Source: Pseudomonas sp. R28(2017) (GTDB taxonomy: Bacteria > Pseudomonadota > Gammaproteobacteria > Pseudomonadales > Pseudomonadaceae). From it: 64,000 nucleotides of DNA. The position numbers were made by a program, and so were the translations under genes. How positions within the stretch are numbered: position 1 is the stretch's first letter; every line of letters begins with the position of its first letter. Of this stretch, positions 24,451 through 33,894 are shown one piece after another. The DNA is taken from NCBI RefSeq assembly GCF_002112505.1, contig NZ_NEHW01000002.1, forward strand, positions 124,001 through 188,000. Reading direction: 5' to 3'. Under the pieces are notes generated by a model that saw nothing but the letters and a program-made list of their open reading frames with translations, was not told the DNA's origin and did no database searches.

Positions 24451-27317
24451 TCAACTATTTCGATCCCGAGACCGACTTGGGCACGCCAGCCCGCGAAAGC
24501 GACGTGCAGGTCAGCCTGAACATCGACGGCCGCAGCATCAGCGTGCCGGCCGGCACCTCGGTGATGCGCGCCGCCGCCCTGCTTGGCACCAGCATCCCCA
24601 AGCTGTGCGCCACCGACAGCCTCGAAGCCTTCGGCTCGTGTCGCATGTGCATGGTGGAAATCGACGGCATGCGTGGCTACCCGGCCTCGTGTACCACGCC
24701 AGTCAGCGAAGGCATGGTGGTGCGTACGCAAACCCCGCGCCTGGCCGACCTGCGCCGCAACGTGATGGAGCTGTACATCTCCGACCACCCGCTGGACTGC
24801 CTGACCTGCTCGGCCAACGGCAACTGCGAGCTGCAGACCGTCGCCGGCCAGGTCGGCCTGCGCGAGGTGCGCTACGGCTATGATGGCGCCAACCACCTCA
24901 CCGAGAAGAAGGACACCTCCAACCCGTATTTCGACTACGAACCCAGCAAGTGCATTGTCTGCAGCCGCTGCGTGCGTGCCTGCGAAGACATCCAGGGCAC
25001 CTTCGCCCTGACCATCACCGGGCGCGGTTTCGAATCGCGGGTGGCAGCGGCCGGCGGCGACAATTTCCTCGCTTCCGAATGCGTGTCGTGCGGCGCCTGC
25101 GTGCAGGCCTGCCCGACGGCGACGCTCACCGAGAAGAGCCTGGTCCAGCTTGGCCAGCCCGAGCGGGCGGTGATCACCACCTGCGCCTACTGCGGCGTGG
25201 GTTGCTCGTTCCGCGCCGAGATGAAGGGCGACCAGCTGGTGCGCATGGTCCCGGACAAGAACGGCGGCGCCAACCATGGCCACGCCTGCGTCAAGGGCCG
25301 CTTCGCATGGGGTTACGCCACCCACCCCGACCGCATCACCAAACCGATGATCCGCAAGCACCTGGACGACCCGTGGCAGGAAGTCAGCTGGGACGAGGCG
25401 GTGACCTACGCCGCCAGCGAGTTCCGGCGCATCCAGCTCAAGTACGGGCGCGATTCCATCGGCGGCATCACCTCCAGCCGCTGTACCAACGAAGAAGCCT
25501 ACCTGGTGCAAAAGCTGGTGCGCACGGCGTTCGGCAACAACAACGTCGACACCTGCGCGCGGGTTTGCCATTCGCCGACCGGCTATGGCCTGAAGCAGAC
25601 CCTCGGTGAGTCAGCCGGCACCCAGAGTTTCGACTCGGTGATGCAGGCCGACGTGATCCTGGTGATCGGTGCCAACCCCACCGACGCCCACCCGGTGTTC
25701 GGCTCGCAGCTCAAGCGTCGCCTGCGCCAGGGTGCGCGGCTGATCGTCATCGACCCACGGCGCATCGACCTGGTCGACTCGCCCCACGCCCGGGCCGAAC
25801 TGCACCTGCAGCTGCGCCCCGGTACCAACGTGGCCATGCTCAACGCCCTGGCCCACGTGATCGTCAGCGAGGGCCTGCTGGCCCAGCGCTTCATCGACGC
25901 CCGCTGCGAAACCGAAGACTTCGCCCGCTGGCGCGACTTCGTCAGCCTGCCGGAAAACGCCCCGGAGGCCCTGGGCCCGGTCTGTGGCGTGCCCGCCGAG
26001 CAGATCCGCGCCGCCGCCCGGCTGTATGCCACCGGCGGCAACGCGGCGATCTACTACGGCCTGGGTGTCACCGAGCACAGCCAGGGCAGTACGGCGGTGA
26101 TGGGCATCGCCAACCTGGCCATGGCCACCGGCAACATTGGCCGCGAAGGGGTAGGGGTGAACCCGCTGCGTGGGCAGAACAACGTGCAGGGCTCCTGCGA
26201 CATGGGGTCGTTCCCCCACGAGCTGCCCGGCTACCGGCATATCTCCAACGAAGGCGTGCGCGCCGAGTTCGAGCAGGCCTGGGGCGTGACCCTGCAGCCC
26301 GACCCGGGCCTGCGCATCCCCAACATGTTCGAGGCGGCGCTGGACGGCAGCTTCAAGGCGCTGTACTGCCAGGGCGAGGACATCGCCCAGAGTGACCCCA
26401 ATACCCAGCACGTCACCGCCGCCCTGCGGGCGATGGAGTGCGTGGTGGTGCAGGACATCTTCCTCAACGAGACGGCCAAGTTCGCCCACGTGTTCCTGCC
26501 GGGCAGCTCGTTCCTCGAGAAGGACGGCACCTTTACCAACGCCGAGCGGCGCATTTCGCGGGTACGCAAGGTCATGGAACCGCTGGCCGGCAAGGCCGAC
26601 TGGGAAGCCACCGTGGCCCTGGCCAACGCCCTGGGCTACCCGATGAACTACCGCCACCCGGCCGAGATCATGGACGAGATCGCCCGCCTGACGCCGAGCT
26701 TCCACCGCGTCAGCTATGCCGAGATCGACCGCCACGGCAGCCTGCAATGGCCGTGCAACGACGCCGCCCCGGACGGCACCCCGACCATGCATATCGACCA
26801 GTTCGTGCGCGGCAAGGGGCGCTTCATGCTGACCGGCTATGTGCCCACCGACGAGAAGGTCAACAGCCGCTACCCGCTGCTGCTGACCACCGGGCGCATT
26901 CTCAGCCAGTACAACGTCGGCGCCCAGACCCGGCGTACCAGCAACACCGCCTGGCACGACGCCGACCGCCTGGAAATCCACCCCAGCGACGCCGAAAGCC
27001 GTGGCATCCGTGACGGCGACTGGGTGGGTATCGGCAGCCGTGCGGGGCAGACCGTGCTGCGCGCCAAGGTCAGTGCACGGGTGGCGCCGGGGGTGGTGTA
27101 CACCACCTTCCACTTCCCCGAGTCTGGCGCCAACGTGATCACCACCGACAACTCCGACTGGGCCACCAACTGCCCCGAATACAAGGTCACGGCAGTGGAG
27201 GTGGTGAAGGTGTTCCACCCGTCGGAATGGCAGAAGCGCTACCAGGACTTCAGTGACGAACAGCGGCGCCTGCTCAAGGAGCGCCGCACTGCGGAAAAAG
27301 CCGAGGTGCGCCGATGA
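24447..27317 (+). CDS. fdsA: NAD-dependent formate dehydrogenase, catalytic alpha subunit (molybdenum)
   Basis: 956 residues from a GTG overlapping the fdsB stop. The N-terminal [2Fe-2S] domain (CRMCMVEIDG) is followed by the His/Cys cluster region (CLTCSANGNCEL) and two ferredoxin-like [4Fe-4S] motifs (CIVCSRCVRACEDIQG, CVSCGACVQACP). The bis-MGD oxidoreductase domain starts CAYCGVGCSF. The active-site Cys is in CARVCHSPT, so it is the cysteine rather than the selenocysteine form. Together with FdsG and FdsB it makes a soluble complex that oxidises formate to CO2 with NAD+. Confidence 0.94.
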   Translation: MINYFDPETDLGTPARESDVQVSLNIDGRSISVPAGTSVMRAAALLGTSIPKLCATDSLEAFGSCRMCMVEIDGMRGYPASCTTPVSEGMVVRTQTPRLADLRRNVMELYISDHPLDCLTCSANGNCELQTVAGQVGLREVRYGYDGANHLTEKKDTSNPYFDYEPSKCIVCSRCVRACEDIQGTFALTITGRGFESRVAAAGGDNFLASECVSCGACVQACPTATLTEKSLVQLGQPERAVITTCAYCGVGCSFRAEMKGDQLVRMVPDKNGGANHGHACVKGRFAWGYATHPDRITKPMIRKHLDDPWQEVSWDEAVTYAASEFRRIQLKYGRDSIGGITSSRCTNEEAYLVQKLVRTAFGNNNVDTCARVCHSPTGYGLKQTLGESAGTQSFDSVMQADVILVIGANPTDAHPVFGSQLKRRLRQGARLIVIDPRRIDLVDSPHARAELHLQLRPGTNVAMLNALAHVIVSEGLLAQRFIDARCETEDFARWRDFVSLPENAPEALGPVCGVPAEQIRAAARLYATGGNAAIYYGLGVTEHSQGSTAVMGIANLAMATGNIGREGVGVNPLRGQNNVQGSCDMGSFPHELPGYRHISNEGVRAEFEQAWGVTLQPDPGLRIPNMFEAALDGSFKALYCQGEDIAQSDPNTQHVTAALRAMECVVVQDIFLNETAKFAHVFLPGSSFLEKDGTFTNAERRISRVRKVMEPLAGKADWEATVALANALGYPMNYRHPAEIMDEIARLTPSFHRVSYAEIDRHGSLQWPCNDAAPDGTPTMHIDQFVRGKGRFMLTGYVPTDEKVNSRYPLLLTTGRILSQYNVGAQTRRTSNTAWHDADRLEIHPSDAESRGIRDGDWVGIGSRAGQTVLRAKVSARVAPGVVYTTFHFPESGANVITTDNSDWATNCPEYKVTAVEVVKVFHPSEWQKRYQDFSDEQRRLLKERRTAEKAEVRR

Positions 27318-27517
27318 GCAGTGACAACCTGGTCAAGATGGCCAACCAGATCGCCCACTACTTCGACAGCGAGCCGAACCGGCAGCTGGCGGTGCAGGGG
27401 GTGAGGCAGCATCTGAACAGCTTCTGGACACCGGCGATGCGCCGGCAGCTGGGGGAGTGGATTGCCGCCCATGGTCAGGAAGGGCTGGATGCCAAGGTGG
27501 TGGAGGCCTTGGCCTAG
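27314..27517 (+). CDS. fdsD: Formate dehydrogenase delta subunit
   Basis: 67 residues (LVKMANQIAHYFDSEP, RQHLNSFWTPAMRRQL), the usual small FdsD that helps assembly of the complex. The ATG overlaps the fdsA stop by four bases. It is the last gene of the operon; a sulfurtransferase gene (fdsC/fdhD) is not adjacent. Confidence 0.9.
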   Translation: MSSDNLVKMANQIAHYFDSEPNRQLAVQGVRQHLNSFWTPAMRRQLGEWIAAHGQEGLDAKVVEALA

Positions 27518-27525
27518 CGCTCGCC

Positions 27526-27632
27526 TGTGCCGGCCCTTTCGCGGGCGCGCCCGCTCCTACAGGAGTACCACTGGCCTGAGTGCAGTGGAGTACCTGTGGG
27601 AGCGGGCGTGCCCGCGAAAGGGCCGGTACAGG
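27526..27632. repeat. Divergent REP pair after fdsD
   Basis: Two inverted copies of the ggccctttcgcgggc...gcccgctcc palindrome (27528-27563 and 27592-27630). It probably also contributes to mRNA end formation. Confidence 0.88.
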
Positions 27633-27715
27633 AAAAATGAAATGTCCGTCATTTATGCAAGACGAATCCCACCGCAATGCTACGCTCGCGGAAACACTCG
27701 TCACGGATATTCCCT

Positions 27716-29521
27716 ATGGACATGAACTGGCACCAGGCCCTGCAAGAGAGCCTGAGCTGGCTTGCAATCGCCTCGTTCATCACCCTCATCGGCTTCACCG
27801 CCGCTGCCTCCCTGGCCGTGCGCTACACGCGCTGGGGCAGCCAGTTCTGGCAGCTGGCGGGGCCTTACTTCACCTTCCGGCGCAGCTGGCGCCCGCTGCT
27901 GGTGTTCGGCCTGCTGCTGGTGCTGACGCTGTTCTCGGTGCGCCTGAACGTGCTGTTCTCGTTCTGGTACAACGGCTTCTACAGCGCCCTGCAGGCGCTT
28001 GACCAGACCGCCTTCTGGTACCTGCTGGGGGTGTTTGCGGTGCTGGCCACCATCCACGTGCTGCGTTCGCTGTTCACCTTCTATGTGACCCAGGCGTTCA
28101 GCATCCAGTGGCGGGTGTGGCTGACCGAACGCCTGACGGGCGACTGGATGAAAGGCGATGCCTACTACCGCGGCCGCTTCCTCGCCGAGCCGGTGGACAA
28201 CCCCGACCAGCGTATCGAGCTGGACGTCAACGCATTCGTCACCAATTCGGTGTCATTGGCCCTGGGCGCGGTCAGCGCGCTGGTCTCGCTGGTGGCCTTT
28301 ACCGGCATCCTCTGGGGCCTGTCGGCGCCGCTGACGGTGGCAGGGTACGAGATCCCCCGGGCGATGGTGTTTGCGGTGTACGTCTATGTGCTGATCGCCA
28401 CCTGGATTGCCTTCCGTCTCGGCCAACCGCTGATCCGCCTGAACTTCCTCAACGAAAAGCTCACGGCGAACTTCCGTTATGCGCTGATGCGCCTGCGCGA
28501 GAACGCCGAGAACATTGCCTTCTACCAAGGCGCGCCGGTAGAGCGGGCGACCTTGCTGGGCCGCTTTGGCGCGCTGATCGTCAACGTCTGGGCGCTGGTG
28601 TTCCGGAACCTCAAGTTCAGCGGCTTCAACCTCGGCGTCAGCCAGGTGGCGGTGGTGTTCCCGTTCATCCTCCAGGCGCCGCGTTTCTTCAGCGGGGCAA
28701 TCAAGCTGGGTGACGTGATGCAGACCTCCCAGGCGTTCGGCCAGGTGCAGGATTCGCTGTCGTTCTTCCGTGAGTCCTACGACACCTTCGCCCAGTACCG
28801 CGCCACCCTCGACCGTTTGACCGGCTTCCTCGATGCCAACGACCAGGCCAGCGCACTGCCACGGGTGCTGACCAAAGACCAGCCACGGGCGCTGGATATC
28901 ATCGGCCTGCAGGTGCTGCGCCCGGATGGGCATGCGCTGATCGCCGACCTCGACCTGCGCCTGCACGGTGGCCAGGCGCTGCTGATCAAAGGGCCGTCGG
29001 GCAGTGGCAAGACCACCTTGCTGCGTGCCCTGGCGGGCCTGTGGCCATATGCCGAGGGCGAAGTCCGGCGGCCGCTGGGTACCCAGGCGTTGTTCCTGTC
29101 CCAACGGCCTTACCTGCCGCTGGGCGACCTGCGCACCGCCATTGCCTACCCGGCCGACAGCCAGCCGGAGGATGAAGCACGCATGCAGCAGGCCCTGCGC
29201 GAGGTCAACCTGGCGCACCTGGCCGAGCGGCTGGCGGTCAGTTGCGACTGGTCGAACATTCTGTCGGTCGGTGAGCAGCAGCGCCTGGCGTTTGCCCGGG
29301 TGCTGTTCAACCGGCCGCAGGTGGTGTTCCTCGATGAGTCCACTTCGGCGATGGATGAAGGGCTGGAGCATGCGATGTACGCGCTGTTGCGCAAAGAGAT
29401 GCCTGAGACCTTGCTGGTGAGCGTGGGGCATCGCAGTACCTTGGCCGACTTCCATACCCATCGGCTGGAAGTGGATGGGCAGGGCGGCTGGTCGCTGCGC
29501 CAGCAGGAGGTATTGGCTTAA
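27716..29521 (+). CDS. ABC transporter, fused permease/ATPase, SbmA/BacA-YddA type
   Basis: 601 residues. The N-terminal membrane domain (~1-330) has six to seven helices, with the family stretch TFRRSWRPLL and VWLTERLTGDWMKGDAYYR and the Gln-Arg-rich DNPDQRIELDVNAF. The C-terminal ATPase has Walker A KGPSGSGKTTLL, signature SVGEQQRLAFAR and Walker B VVFLDESTSAMD. Related proteins import peptides, vitamin B12 or long-chain compounds. The substrate cannot be told from the sequence. The ATG at 27716 has only a weak ribosome site. Confidence 0.87.
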   Translation: MDMNWHQALQESLSWLAIASFITLIGFTAAASLAVRYTRWGSQFWQLAGPYFTFRRSWRPLLVFGLLLVLTLFSVRLNVLFSFWYNGFYSALQALDQTAFWYLLGVFAVLATIHVLRSLFTFYVTQAFSIQWRVWLTERLTGDWMKGDAYYRGRFLAEPVDNPDQRIELDVNAFVTNSVSLALGAVSALVSLVAFTGILWGLSAPLTVAGYEIPRAMVFAVYVYVLIATWIAFRLGQPLIRLNFLNEKLTANFRYALMRLRENAENIAFYQGAPVERATLLGRFGALIVNVWALVFRNLKFSGFNLGVSQVAVVFPFILQAPRFFSGAIKLGDVMQTSQAFGQVQDSLSFFRESYDTFAQYRATLDRLTGFLDANDQASALPRVLTKDQPRALDIIGLQVLRPDGHALIADLDLRLHGGQALLIKGPSGSGKTTLLRALAGLWPYAEGEVRRPLGTQALFLSQRPYLPLGDLRTAIAYPADSQPEDEARMQQALREVNLAHLAERLAVSCDWSNILSVGEQQRLAFARVLFNRPQVVFLDESTSAMDEGLEHAMYALLRKEMPETLLVSVGHRSTLADFHTHRLEVDGQGGWSLRQQEVLA

Positions 29522-29523
29522 CC

Positions 29524-29630
29524 CGTGCCGGCCTCTTCGCGGGCATGCCCGCTCCCACAGGTACCGCACAGGCCTTGAGCTCCGTGCTGTATCTGTGGGA
29601 GCGGGCGTGCCCGCGAAGAGGCCGGCACTG
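29524..29630. repeat. Divergent REP pair between the ABC gene and the SRAP gene
   Basis: Two opposite copies of gccggcctcttcgcgggc...gcccgctcccaca (29524-29565 and 29589-29629), lying between convergent genes. Confidence 0.88.
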
Positions 29631-29641
29631 GCAACAAGGAT

Positions 29642-30346
29642 TCAGGGCTGATGCTCGGCATCGAGCATCACAATCAGCTCAGCCCCTTCATTCCGCACAT
29701 TCCCCACTGCCTTGCCCACCGCAAACCATTCAAACGCCTCCACCGGCAAGCACTGCTCGCGCGCCAGGCGCTCGGCTTCCTCGGCAGGTACTTCAGGGTC
29801 GATCCATGCCCGGGCATGCTCTGGACTCAGCACCAAAGGCCGGCGGTCATGGATATCGACCATCCCCGCATCGCTGGCGGCGGTGATGATGACGAAGCCA
29901 TCGCCCTCGTTCGGCGCCAGCCCCGCATGCACCTCGGCCAGCGCCGCCATGAACATTGGCGCCTGGCTTTTCAGGCGGATGAAATAGGGCTGTTTGCGCT
30001 TGGGGTCCTGCGGGTCGGCCACCCATTCGTACCAGCCGTCGGCCATCACCAGGGCCCGCCCTTGCGGCCACAGGGCCTTGAAGAACTTGCCGGTGGTCAC
30101 CGTCTCGACCCGCGCGTTGATCGGTGCCGGCCGTTTGCCCGTGGCCCAGAACGGCGCCCACCCCCAGTGGCAAGGGTCGATGCGCAGGCCATCGGCGGCC
30201 TGGTGCAGGATGAGCACACGGCTGCCGGGGGCGACGTTGTAGCGGCCGATCGGCAGGTTGTCGTAGCCGCTGATCACGTCCTGTTCGGCGTCCAGTTCAC
30301 GCAGGTAGTCGGCCAGGCCCTGGTACTGGGCGAAGCGTCCGCACAT
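29642..30346 (-). CDS. SRAP-domain protein (YedK/HMCES family)
   Basis: 234 residues from an ATG at 30346 (MCGRFAQ); the frame is open further upstream without a start signal. The catalytic Cys2 and GRF motif, NYNVAPG-like IGRYNVAPGSRVL, INARVETV, and the His in VLSPEHARAW fit SRAP. These proteins crosslink to abasic sites in single-stranded DNA and protect them. It is divergent from umuD over a shared LexA box, consistent with an SOS role. Confidence 0.9.
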   Translation of the reverse strand: MCGRFAQYQGLADYLRELDAEQDVISGYDNLPIGRYNVAPGSRVLILHQAADGLRIDPCHWGWAPFWATGKRPAPINARVETVTTGKFFKALWPQGRALVMADGWYEWVADPQDPKRKQPYFIRLKSQAPMFMAALAEVHAGLAPNEGDGFVIITAASDAGMVDIHDRRPLVLSPEHARAWIDPEVPAEEAERLAREQCLPVEAFEWFAVGKAVGNVRNEGAELIVMLDAEHQP

Positions 30347-30412
30347 GGCATGTACCCCCACTTGTCGAAATATCCTACGGCGAAATTGACCGGATACTCG
30401 CAACGTCGTTTA

Positions 30413-30428
30413 CTGTATATGCATACAG
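30413..30428. promoter_or_regulatory. LexA box (SRAP / umuD)
   Basis: ctgtatatgcatacag matches the LexA consensus CTGT-N8-ACAG with the TATA-rich centre. It is 20 bases upstream of the umuD start and 67 upstream of the SRAP start, so it can control both divergent genes. Confidence 0.88.
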
Positions 30429-30448
30429 TTTATTATCAAGGCCGTCGC

Positions 30449-30880
30449 ATGACTTCCATCCTGGGTCCCATCACCGGCGGCAGTGCTGCCGTGCCGCGCT
30501 ATCTGTTCCGTGTCCCGGCGGGCTTTCCGTCGCCAGCCGCCGACCACATGGAGCAGCCCATCTCGCTGGACGAGCTGCTCAACCTGCGCGCACCGCACAT
30601 CTATCTGGTCAGGATAGACGGCGACAGCATGCAGGGGGCCGGTATCTTCGATGGCGACCTGGTGCTGGTCGACCGCTCGATCGAGGCGCGCCATGGCCAT
30701 ATCGTGATTGCCGCCGTCAACGGCGAGCCATTGTGCAAGCGCCTGCAGCATGTTGCCGGGCAAGTGCTGCTGCGCTCGGAAAACCCCCGCTATGCGCCAC
30801 GCTACATCATGGAGGGGGACGACTTCATGGTCTGGGGCGTGGTCACCTTCAGTGTACGCAGCCACGACCCGGCCGCCTGA
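30449..30880 (+). CDS. umuD: DNA polymerase V accessory protein UmuD-like (LexA/S24 peptidase)
   Basis: 143 residues. The self-cleavage site Ala24-Gly25, the nucleophile Ser60 (in DGDSMQG) and the general base Lys97 (in PLCKRL) lie at the positions used in E. coli UmuD. RecA-stimulated cleavage converts it to the active form that partners UmuC in translesion synthesis. The ATG follows the LexA box by 20 bases. It is not followed by umuC: an opposed MFS gene lies between them. Confidence 0.92.
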   Translation: MTSILGPITGGSAAVPRYLFRVPAGFPSPAADHMEQPISLDELLNLRAPHIYLVRIDGDSMQGAGIFDGDLVLVDRSIEARHGHIVIAAVNGEPLCKRLQHVAGQVLLRSENPRYAPRYIMEGDDFMVWGVVTFSVRSHDPAA

Positions 30881-30886
30881 ACGGGC

Positions 30887-32089
30887 TCAGCGCAGCAGCA
30901 TCACACCCAGCAGCGTGGCACCGGCAAAGCCCGCCCCGACCAGGAAGGTCGCCTGGAACCCGGCGCCATCCCACAGCAGCCCGGCCACCACGCTGGCGAC
31001 CAGCAGCGCCACCCCGGTCAGCAGGTTGAACAGGCCGAATGCCGTGCCGCGCAGGTTGGCCGGCGCGCTGTCGGCGATCAGCGCGGCGAAGATGCCCTGG
31101 GTGAAGCCCAGGTGCAGGCCCCAGGCCGCCACGCCCAGTGCCAGCCCGGCCCAGCCGGGTAGCAGGGCCAGCAGCAGGTCGGCGGCGGCCAGCAGGCCCA
31201 GCCCAAACATCAGCACGCCACGGCGGCCCACGCGGTCCGACAGCGCACCGGCGGGGTAGGCCGACAGCGAATAGGCCAGGGCCATGAGCACCAGCACTGC
31301 TGGCGCCCACAACGGCGCCAGGCCCATATCCTGGGCGCGCAGCAGCAGGAACGCCTCGCTGAAACGGGCCAGGGTGAACACCATGGCCAGGCCGATCAGC
31401 CGCCAGTAGGCCGGGCCCAGGCGCACCAGTTCATCCAGCGCCAGCGGCGAGCGCAGCGGCCGCGCAGCGGGCGACGCCTCGGGTTCGCGCACGAAGGCGA
31501 CGAGAATGTACACGGCGATGAACGCCGGGATCACCGCCACCCAGAACACCGTCTGGAACTGGCTCGCCGTCAGCCACATCAGCGCGATCGCCAGCAACGG
31601 GCCGAGGAAGGCGCCGACGGTGTCCAGCGCCTGGCGCAGGCCGAATGCCGCGCCACGCAGCTCGGGCGGCGTCACATCAGCCACCAGTGCATCGCGAGGG
31701 GCGCCGCGGATGCCCTTGCCGATACGGTCGACGAAGCGCGCCGCCGTCAGCCACTCCAGCCCGGAGGCCATGGGGAACACCGGCTTGGTCAGCGCCGCCA
31801 GGCCGTAACCCAGCACCGTCAGCAGCTTGCGCTTGCCCAGGCGGTCGCTGAGCGCGCCGGAGAACACCTTGGTGATCGAGGCCGTGGCCTCGGCGATGCC
31901 CTCGATGAAGCCGACGGCGACCACCGACGTACCGAGCACGGTGACCATGTACAGCGGCAGCAGGGCGTGGATCATCTCCGAGGAAATGTCCATGAACAGC
32001 GACACGAAGCCCAGCGCCCAGACGCTGCGGGGGATCTTCGGCAAGGCCTTGGCGGTGCTGCCTTGCTCGGTCTTTTCGGCGCTGCGCAT
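30887..32089 (-). CDS. MFS transporter, inserted between umuD and umuC
   Basis: About 400 residues from the ATG at 32089; a longer form from 32149 is possible. Twelve transmembrane helices are seen, with MFS motifs GALSDRLGKRKLL (loop 2-3) and GALSDRVGRRGVLM (loop 8-9). The substrate is unknown. It converges on umuD with six bases between stops. It is divergent from umuC across a second LexA box at 32193-32208, so it may be SOS-induced. Confidence 0.88.
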   Translation of the reverse strand: MRSAEKTEQGSTAKALPKIPRSVWALGFVSLFMDISSEMIHALLPLYMVTVLGTSVVAVGFIEGIAEATASITKVFSGALSDRLGKRKLLTVLGYGLAALTKPVFPMASGLEWLTAARFVDRIGKGIRGAPRDALVADVTPPELRGAAFGLRQALDTVGAFLGPLLAIALMWLTASQFQTVFWVAVIPAFIAVYILVAFVREPEASPAARPLRSPLALDELVRLGPAYWRLIGLAMVFTLARFSEAFLLLRAQDMGLAPLWAPAVLVLMALAYSLSAYPAGALSDRVGRRGVLMFGLGLLAAADLLLALLPGWAGLALGVAAWGLHLGFTQGIFAALIADSAPANLRGTAFGLFNLLTGVALLVASVVAGLLWDGAGFQATFLVGAGFAGATLLGVMLLR

Positions 32090-32192
32090 CGGGAGCCTCG
32101 GCGGGGTTGTCACAGTTCGAAACTGTAGGAGTCCGTGGGCAGGATGCAAATCGGATGAGTGGCTGCAGGCTTCGGCAGGTTGCCGTGATTAA

Positions 32193-32208
32193 CTGTATAT
32201 AAATACAG
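32193..32208. promoter_or_regulatory. LexA box (umuC / MFS)
   Basis: ctgtatataaatacag is a near-ideal LexA site, 18 bases upstream of the umuC start and about 100 upstream of the MFS start. Its presence means that umuC has its own SOS promoter rather than depending on umuD. Confidence 0.88.
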
Positions 32209-32226
32209 TATTGCTGGTGCTGCCCG

Positions 32227-33507
32227 ATGAAACCCACACCTGTTTTTGCCCTGATCGACTGCAACAGTTTCTACGCCAGCTGCGAGCGGGTGTTTCGCCC
32301 CGACCTGCAGCGCACGCCCATCGTCGTGCTCAGCAACAACGATGGCTGCATCGTCGCCCGCAGCGCCGAGGCCAAGCCGCTGGTGAAGATGGGCCAGCCG
32401 TACTTCCAGGTGAAAGACCTGCTGCGCCGTCACGGCGTGGTGGCGTTTTCCTCCAACTATGCGCTGTATGGCGACATGAGCCAGCGGGTGATGACGGTGA
32501 TCGAAGGCATGGTCCCGGCGCTGGAGGTGTACTCCATCGACGAAGCCTTCGCCGACATGGCCGGCATGCCCGGCGACCTGGAGCGCCTTGGCCGCGACAT
32601 CCGCGCCCGGGTGTTCAAGCACACCGGCATTCCGGTCGGGGTCGGTATCGCTGGCACCAAGACCCTGGCCAAGCTGGCCAACCACGCGGCCAAGCGCTGG
32701 TCGGTGCAGAGCGGTTGGGTAGTCGATCTGCGCGACCCGCTGCGTTGCGAGCGGGTGCTGAAGCGCTGTGATGTGTCCGAGGTCTGGGGCATCGGCAAAC
32801 GCCTTACCGCACACCTGCAGGAGATGGGTATCCGCACCGCCTGGGACCTGTCCCGCGCCAACCCTGGCCTGCTGCGCAAGACCTTCAGCGTGGTGGTGGA
32901 AAAGACCGCCCGCGAACTGGCCGGCACGCCTTGCCTGCAACTGGAAGAGGTCGACCCGCCACGCCAGGAAATCTGCTGCAGCCGCATGTTCGGCCAGCGC
33001 CTGACCGAGCTTGCGCCACTCAAGGAAGCGGTGGCCACCTACGTGATGCGTGCGGCGGAAAAATTGCGCAAGCAGCGCTCGCTGGCGCAGCGCATGCGGG
33101 TGAGCATCCGCACCGGCATGTTCAACCCCGATGAGCCGCGCTATGCCAATGGCGTGGTGGTGCAGTTGCCGTACCCGACCGATGACGAGCGGCTGCTCAC
33201 CCGCCTGGCGCTGGAGGCGGTGGAGCGGGTGTATCGCGAGGGGTTTCGCTACAGCAAGGCCGAGGTGCTGCTGATGGAGCTGTGCCAGCGCGACGAGGTG
33301 ACGGGCGACCTGTTCGCGCCGGCGCAGAGCGTGAAGGCCGAGCGGGTCATGCAGGTGATCGACGGCGTCAACGGGCGCTGGGGGAGGGGGACACTGCGCA
33401 GCGCGGCGGTGCCGGCGGCGGCGCAGTGGGTGATGCGGCGGGAGTTGATGAGTGGAGGGTATACCACGATTTACGAGCAGCTTTGGACCATACCTGCACG
33501 GTGCTAG
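32227..33507 (+). CDS. umuC: Translesion DNA polymerase V catalytic subunit UmuC-like
   Basis: 426 residues of the Y-family. [16 protein letters not shown] has the first catalytic Asp, [10 protein letters not shown] is the finger, and YSIDEAFAD has the second acidic pair. [19 protein letters not shown] and the little-finger and C-terminal UmuC extension follow. The length matches UmuC/RulB. It acts with UmuD' to bypass lesions in an error-prone way. Confidence 0.93.
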   Translation: MKPTPVFALIDCNSFYASCERVFRPDLQRTPIVVLSNNDGCIVARSAEAKPLVKMGQPYFQVKDLLRRHGVVAFSSNYALYGDMSQRVMTVIEGMVPALEVYSIDEAFADMAGMPGDLERLGRDIRARVFKHTGIPVGVGIAGTKTLAKLANHAAKRWSVQSGWVVDLRDPLRCERVLKRCDVSEVWGIGKRLTAHLQEMGIRTAWDLSRANPGLLRKTFSVVVEKTARELAGTPCLQLEEVDPPRQEICCSRMFGQRLTELAPLKEAVATYVMRAAEKLRKQRSLAQRMRVSIRTGMFNPDEPRYANGVVVQLPYPTDDERLLTRLALEAVERVYREGFRYSKAEVLLMELCQRDEVTGDLFAPAQSVKAERVMQVIDGVNGRWGRGTLRSAAVPAAAQWVMRRELMSGGYTTIYEQLWTIPARC

Positions 33508-33705
33508 CTATCTCAATTATGGAGTGACTCAAGGCTGGATAGGGTGATGGCAAAACACTGGCTTTGCTGTTCCTATCTAAGCCACACGGATGCTGTGCAT
33601 GAAATCGACATGAGTCCAAGTGTTGGTTCCGGCGCTCAAGCCGCATGGGATGTCAATTGATGAGGCTCTTTTTGATAATCACTCGGTAGGAGGGAGCTAT
33701 TCAAT

Positions 33706-33894
33706 TTGGCGAATATTTCAGACTTCAACTCTTTAATCGCCCAGGCGCAAAAGCACAATGTTCCGGTTTACGCCTTGACTGATGAGCAGATAGAGCAGGG
33801 TGGAAATATTTTGGACAATATGAAAGTTAGTCGCGATGAGTTCGCGAAGCCTTTTGAAGGCTTGGCTGACACGGTTAGAGCTTTGGATGTATAG
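33706..33894 (+). CDS. Small hypothetical protein with a TTG start
   Basis: 62 residues, mostly helical and acidic (MANISDFNSLIAQAQKHNVP, DEQIEQGG). The TTG at 33706 follows a strong ggagggag ribosome site 8 bases upstream. AT-rich compared with neighbours. I do not recognise a family. Confidence 0.5.
   Translation: MANISDFNSLIAQAQKHNVPVYALTDEQIEQGGNILDNMKVSRDEFAKPFEGLADTVRALDV

Noticed and set aside
25611..27218. A 535-codon minus-strand open frame
   Set aside because: It mirrors fdsA codon structure and has no recognisable domain.
27526..29630. REP pairs around the ABC transporter gene as a composite transposon
   Set aside because: Such REP pairs occur throughout the window, between unrelated genes, and lack any transposase between them.
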